Assembly (NCBI GenBank): GCA_040756715.1
Contig: JBFLYE010000006.1
Span: 1-9,485 of the forward strand
Source of the DNA: JBFLYE01 sp040756715 [NCBI: bacterium]
Lineage (GTDB): Bacteria; UBA9089; UBA9088
DNA: 9,485 nucleotides
Direction of reading: 5' to 3'
Each line of letters begins with the position of its first letter. The stretch's first letter is position 1. Below the pieces are notes generated by a model, which was given only the letters and a program-made list of their open reading frames with translations, did not search any database and was not told the origin of the DNA. The position numbers and the translations under genes are program-made. Shown piece by piece: positions 6,657-9,485 of the stretch.

Positions 6657-7988
6657 ATGGTAACCATTATAGGTTTTAGCTTAGGTTTAATCATGGGCGG
6701 AATTATGGGATGGCTTATTGCCTCTTTGAAGGCTAAAACTAGAGAGGTATTGAACAATGAGCTAAGGCAGCAGATTCAACACAGAGATTCTGAAAGAGAC
6801 AAGCTTAATGAGGAACTCGTTGCGGAAAGACAAGCTAGGGTTGAGGCAATTACAAGACTTGAGGAATCTCAGAAGAGATTTGAGGAAGAAAAGGACCTTA
6901 TTGAGGCAATGAAAAAGGAGATGGCCGATACATTTAATGCCCTTTCATCTGCCGCCTTGAAGAGTAGTAGCGAGGACTTTCTTAAGCTTGCCTCTTTGCA
7001 TCTGGAAAAGATTATTGCCGATACAAAGGGAAGGCTGGGAGAGCATCAAGCAGCAATTGATGGGCTAATCAAGCCCCTTCAGGATGCTTTGAAAAGATCC
7101 GAGGAACAGATAAATAATATTGAGGCAAAGAGGAGGCAGGATTATGGGGGTTTACAAGAGCAGATTAAACTACTTGGCTTAACCCATCAGCAACTACAGA
7201 AAGAGACAAGCAATCTTGTCACTGCCTTACGGAAACCACAGGTTAGTGGTTCATGGGGTCAGCTTTCATTAAGGAGGACAGCTGAGCTTGCCGGGATGAC
7301 TGCCTACTGCGATTTTTATGAGCAGGTTTTAGTATCCACTGAAAGGGGTCATCTAAGACCTGATATGGTGGTTAAGCTTCCCAATGGCAGGGAGATTGTG
7401 GTAGATGCAAAGGCACCGGTTGATGTCTATCTAAATGCAATATCCGCATCACAAGAGGAAGAGAGAAAGAAGGGTATAGCCCAGTATGTTAATCAGGTAA
7501 GGATGCATATAAATAACCTTAGTTCCAAATCTTATTGGGAGCAATTTCCAAACTCTCCCGAAATGGTGGTGATGTATTTACCGGGAGAATCATTCTTTAG
7601 TGCAGCCGTGGAGTATGACCATAAGCTTATTGAAGAAAGTAGCATTAAAAAGGTAATCCTGGCTACGCCAACCACCTCTATTGCCCTCCTTAAGGCGATT
7701 GCTTGTGGTTGGCAGGAGAAGGAGATGGCAAAAAATGCTGAGCGAATAAGTATGCTAGGTAAGGAGCTATACGAAAGGATTAGCACACTGGCAAAGCATT
7801 TTGACGATATGGGTAGTGCAATTAAAAGGGCAATGGATGCTTATAACAAGGTAATCGGTTCAATGGAAGCAAAGGTGTTACCTTCAGTAAGAAAATTTAG
7901 AGAATTGGGGGTTAAGGTTGCAGGTGAAATACCCCCTTTTGAAGAAATAGACCATCTGCCAAGGAGGCTAATTTCTGGCCCAGAATGA
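6657..7988 (+). CDS. rmuC: DNA recombination protein RmuC
   Basis: RmuC homologue, linked in E. coli to limiting inversions and rearrangements at short inverted repeats. The 443 residues show an N-terminal membrane segment (about 3-23), a coiled coil (about 25-185) and the RmuC core. Core elements: GSWGQLSLRRTAELAGM, RPDMVVKLPNGREIVVDAKAPVD, VVMYLPGESFFSAAVE, and ILATPTTSIALLKAIACGW followed by NAERISMLGKELYERI. P235-D236 and D250-A-K252 fit a PD-(D/E)xK nuclease-like site, as proposed for this family. It follows nrdD by 30 bp, probably on the same transcript. The start is not well marked: AGGAAGA (6637-6643) is 13 bases away, longer than usual, but Met1 precisely precedes the membrane segment. 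Confidence 0.95.
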   Translation: MVTIIGFSLGLIMGGIMGWLIASLKAKTREVLNNELRQQIQHRDSERDKLNEELVAERQARVEAITRLEESQKRFEEEKDLIEAMKKEMADTFNALSSAALKSSSEDFLKLASLHLEKIIADTKGRLGEHQAAIDGLIKPLQDALKRSEEQINNIEAKRRQDYGGLQEQIKLLGLTHQQLQKETSNLVTALRKPQVSGSWGQLSLRRTAELAGMTAYCDFYEQVLVSTERGHLRPDMVVKLPNGREIVVDAKAPVDVYLNAISASQEEERKKGIAQYVNQVRMHINNLSSKSYWEQFPNSPEMVVMYLPGESFFSAAVEYDHKLIEESSIKKVILATPTTSIALLKAIACGWQEKEMAKNAERISMLGKELYERISTLAKHFDDMGSAIKRAMDAYNKVIGSMEAKVLPSVRKFRELGVKVAGEIPPFEEIDHLPRRLISGPE

Positions 7989-7989
7989 A

Positions 7990-8024
7990 GATTTAGGAAT
8001 TAAGAATTTGTAGTTTTTAGTTTT
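7990..8024 (+). repeat. heptad array 4 (5 x 7 bp)
   Basis: Five 7-bp units: GATTTAG, GAATTAA and GAATTTG (related, G-start), then TAGTTTT twice. It starts two bases after the rmuC stop and ends six bases before the annotated methyltransferase ATG. It is more degenerate than arrays 1, 3 and 5 but shows the same period and length, and two exact copies stand side by side. Confidence 0.6.
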
Positions 8025-8030
8025 AATAAA

Positions 8031-9029
8031 ATGTATACCTCTCAAAAAAGTGATATAATAAACATAATAAAAAGAAAAAAAATGCAAATGCTCTTGCCAT
8101 TTTATTATTCTTCTGTGGATAAAAAGAGACAAATCCTTGCTCGCTTATCCAGGAATGGTTTGAGAAAGGGATATAAGCGTTATTTGGGTTCCCCAATCCG
8201 TTATGCGGGTGGAAAAAGTTTAGCCGTGGGTTATGTAATTGAATATTTGCCCGATAATGTAAAAAGGGTGATTTCGCCCTTTTTTGGCGGTGGGTCGGTT
8301 GAGATTGCAATTGCTAAGAAATTAGGTATTCCTGTTCTTGGTTTTGAGATTTTTGACATTCTTGTAAATTACTGGCAGATTCAAATTAGTAAGCCTGATG
8401 AGCTTTACCAAAAACTAGCAGAGTTAAAGCCGACAAAAGAGGAATATGCGAAGGTAAAAGCTAAATTAAAGGCACACTGGAAAAAAGAGATAACATTGCC
8501 TTCCCTTGAACTCGCCGCTTATTACTATTTTAACCATAATCTCTCTTATGGGCCAGGATTTCTCGGCTGGATGTCAAAAATCTATGAAAATTCTGAAAGG
8601 TATAGTTTGATGATTGAGAAGGTTCGTGATTTTAATCTAAAAAATGTTTGGGTTGAATGTAAGTCTTTTGAGAATGTTCTTCCAAAATTTAGAAACGATT
8701 TTTTATATTGTGACCCACCTTATTATCTTGGAAAGGATAGCACCCTATTTCGTGGAATATATCCTCAGCGAAACTTCCCAATTCATCATAATAATTTTGA
8801 CCATGAAAAATTGCGTGATTTGCTGTTAAATCATCACAGAGGAGGGTTTATTCTTTCTTATAACGATAGCCTTACCATAAGAAAATGGTATTCAGAATGT
8901 CAGATTATAGAGGTTTCGTGGCAATACACGATGGGACAGGGTGAGACAAGAATTGGTTTAAACAGAAAAAGAGAAAACAGAAATCATGTTAAAAAATCTA
9001 ATGAAATTTTGGTGGTGAAATATGCATAG
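8031..9029 (+). CDS. N6-adenine DNA methyltransferase (Dam/D12-type, type II R-M)
   Basis: Transfers methyl from S-adenosylmethionine to adenine N6 in a specific DNA sequence. Motif order X-I-IV is that of the alpha (Dam, D12 class) group: PIRYAGGK (residues 55-62, motif X), SPFFGGGSVE (82-91, AdoMet-binding motif I), DPPY (228-231, catalytic motif IV). The variable region between I and IV should set the target; I cannot name the site. Motif X usually lies close to the N-terminus, so the ~50 residues before it are suspect. An extended -10 element at 8051-8059 would put transcription start downstream of ATG 8031, so ATG 8082 or 8088 is a likely true start. About 7 of 19 Arg codons are CGN, against about 4 of 46 in rny, hinting at foreign origin. 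Its stop overlaps the next ATG (9022). Confidence 0.9.
   Translation: MYTSQKSDIINIIKRKKMQMLLPFYYSSVDKKRQILARLSRNGLRKGYKRYLGSPIRYAGGKSLAVGYVIEYLPDNVKRVISPFFGGGSVEIAIAKKLGIPVLGFEIFDILVNYWQIQISKPDELYQKLAELKPTKEEYAKVKAKLKAHWKKEITLPSLELAAYYYFNHNLSYGPGFLGWMSKIYENSERYSLMIEKVRDFNLKNVWVECKSFENVLPKFRNDFLYCDPPYYLGKDSTLFRGIYPQRNFPIHHNNFDHEKLRDLLLNHHRGGFILSYNDSLTIRKWYSECQIIEVSWQYTMGQGETRIGLNRKRENRNHVKKSNEILVVKYA
8051..8059 (+). promoter_or_regulatory. extended -10 element inside the methyltransferase 5' end
   Basis: TGATATAAT is a perfect TG-N-TATAAT extended -10, which does not require a good -35 (none is seen 17 bp upstream). Transcription would start near 8066, after the annotated ATG 8031 and before the in-frame ATGs at 8082 and 8088. 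This supports a separate promoter for the modification gene and the shorter protein. Confidence 0.45.
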
Positions 9030-9099
9030 GAAGAAAGCAATGACATCAGAAAAGGCAAGTTTTGTTAAAAGACAAGGCCATCGTGATGCAAAAGAATGA
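9022..9099 (+). pseudogene. N-terminal fragment of a probable restriction endonuclease
   Basis: A 25-residue reading frame beginning at an ATG that overlaps the methyltransferase stop (ATGCATAG). Its sequence includes SEKASFVKRQGHRDAKE, which looks like a conserved N-terminus rather than random translation and which I associate, from memory only, with type II restriction endonucleases. An internal ATG at 9040 could also be the start. It ends at TGA 9097-9099, exactly where the next fragment begins in another frame. I read it as the 5' end of one gene broken by a deletion whose length is not a multiple of three, or by a frameshift plus deletion. Confidence 0.45.
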
Positions 9100-9413
9100 C
9101 ACGATTTGAGGAAGATTATTCTTTCCAGGCAATGAATGGGTTGGGGAAATTGTTTCTTGCGTGCATAGAGTGTTTTCCAGAAACATTTACAGAATATCAA
9201 AAGAACAAAAAATTATACAAGGAAAGGCTTCAATTTCCAATGATAGAATTGTGCAAGAGGCTAAAGAATCAAAATATACTTTCTGCTTTTATTGATAAAG
9301 CAATGTTTAACAGCGGCGAAGTGAATTATCTGGCAATAAAACACGAGGGAAAATTTCATGTGTTTTGGTCAAGGGATGTGGTTGAGATACTTATAGTATC
9401 TTCCATTACTTAG
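9096..9413 (+). CDS. probable restriction endonuclease remnant (later part)
   Basis: A 105-residue frame following the methyltransferase. Its start overlaps the previous fragment's stop (ATGA), but it has no Shine-Dalgarno sequence and reads directly into a conserved-looking core: EDYSFQAMNGLGKLFLACIE, FPETFTEYQKNKKLYKERLQ, then FNSGEVNYLAIKHEGKFHVF. I believe these belong to the same endonuclease as 9022-9099 because of position, co-orientation and the usual pairing of such genes with a type II methyltransferase; I did not verify this by search. At about 130 residues together, both pieces are shorter than typical type II enzymes (often 200-350), and no PD-(D/E)xK site is evident, so nuclease activity is probably lost. 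The end (VSSIT) looks ragged and may itself follow a frameshift. Alternative: a small hypothetical gene. Confidence 0.45.
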   Translation: MTRFEEDYSFQAMNGLGKLFLACIECFPETFTEYQKNKKLYKERLQFPMIELCKRLKNQNILSAFIDKAMFNSGEVNYLAIKHEGKFHVFWSRDVVEILIVSSIT

Positions 9414-9434
9414 TGCAAAAATAGTATTTAAGAA

Positions 9435-9469
9435 ATTTTGAATTCTAAATTTTGAATTTTGAATTGAAA
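9435..9469 (+). repeat. heptad array 5 (5 x 7 bp)
   Basis: Units 1, 3 and 4 are ATTTTGA, unit 2 is ATTCTAA, unit 5 is the degenerate ATTGAAA. It lies 21 bp after the stop of the endonuclease remnant. The arrangement (1 = 3 = 4, variant second, degenerate fifth) is the same as in array 3 although the unit differs. Confidence 0.75.
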
Positions 9470-9485
9470 AAGGTTAAGTTTTATA

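Noticed and set aside
6652-6663. Mini reading frame ATGTTATGGTAA overlapping the rmuC start
   Set aside because: Three codons, explained by chance overlap with the rmuC ATG; although AGGAAGA is better spaced for it, no family evidence supports a leader peptide.
7532-7786. Minus-strand reading frame within rmuC, and similar antisense frames in rny, the phosphorylase and the methyltransferase
   Set aside because: All lie opposite strongly conserved genes, with low-complexity translations and no supporting start signals.

Overview
The window is bacterial DNA, moderately AT-rich, with every supported gene on the + strand and almost no intergenic space between about 370 and 9413. Six genes are intact and recognisable: RNase Y (rny), ScpB, a secreted M6-family metalloprotease, a PNP/MTAP-family nucleoside phosphorylase, the class III anaerobic ribonucleotide reductase (nrdD) and RmuC. 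They are followed by an N6-adenine DNA methyltransferase and a broken probable restriction endonuclease. The oxygen-sensitive glycyl-radical reductase indicates an anaerobe or facultative anaerobe. The FlgD/T9SS-like C-terminal tail of the protease and the heavy use of AGG/AGA and ATA codons are the style seen in FCB-type and little-cultured candidate phyla (Cloacimonadota, WOR-3 or Desantisbacteria-like lineages). That placement is a guess from style and was not tested.

Layout. Positions 1-372 hold no convincing protein gene. Positions 2-124 can fold into a closed structured RNA (possibly 6S-like), and a strong sigma70-type promoter at 244-272 drives rny. The rny leader can form two mutually exclusive helices, one of which covers the ribosome binding site. 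rny, scpB, the protease and the phosphorylase (373-4463) look like one transcription unit: there is a 13-bp gap, then two ATGA stop/start overlaps. nrdD (4524-6626) has its own excellent Shine-Dalgarno sequence, and rmuC follows 30 bp later. The methyltransferase (8031-9029) has a promoter-like extended -10 inside its annotated 5' end. Its gene overlaps the first fragment of the probable endonuclease, which is split over two frames (9022-9099 and 9096-9413).

The most striking structure is not a gene. Five separate arrays of 7-bp tandem units, each five units (35 bp) long, lie at gene borders: 2435-2469, 2481-2515, 4466-4500, 7990-8024 and 9435-9469. Unit sequences differ between arrays but period and length are constant. 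A two-unit version sits on the scpB start codon (1922-1935). Two arrays are translated as the N-terminus of the metalloprotease. They resemble in format the heptanucleotide short tandem repeats (STRR) described in cyanobacteria.

Functionally, the window links RNA turnover (RNase Y), chromosome condensation (ScpB), purine salvage, anaerobic dNTP synthesis and DNA maintenance (RmuC). A probably acquired, decayed restriction-modification module, in which only the methyltransferase looks intact, is attached at the end.
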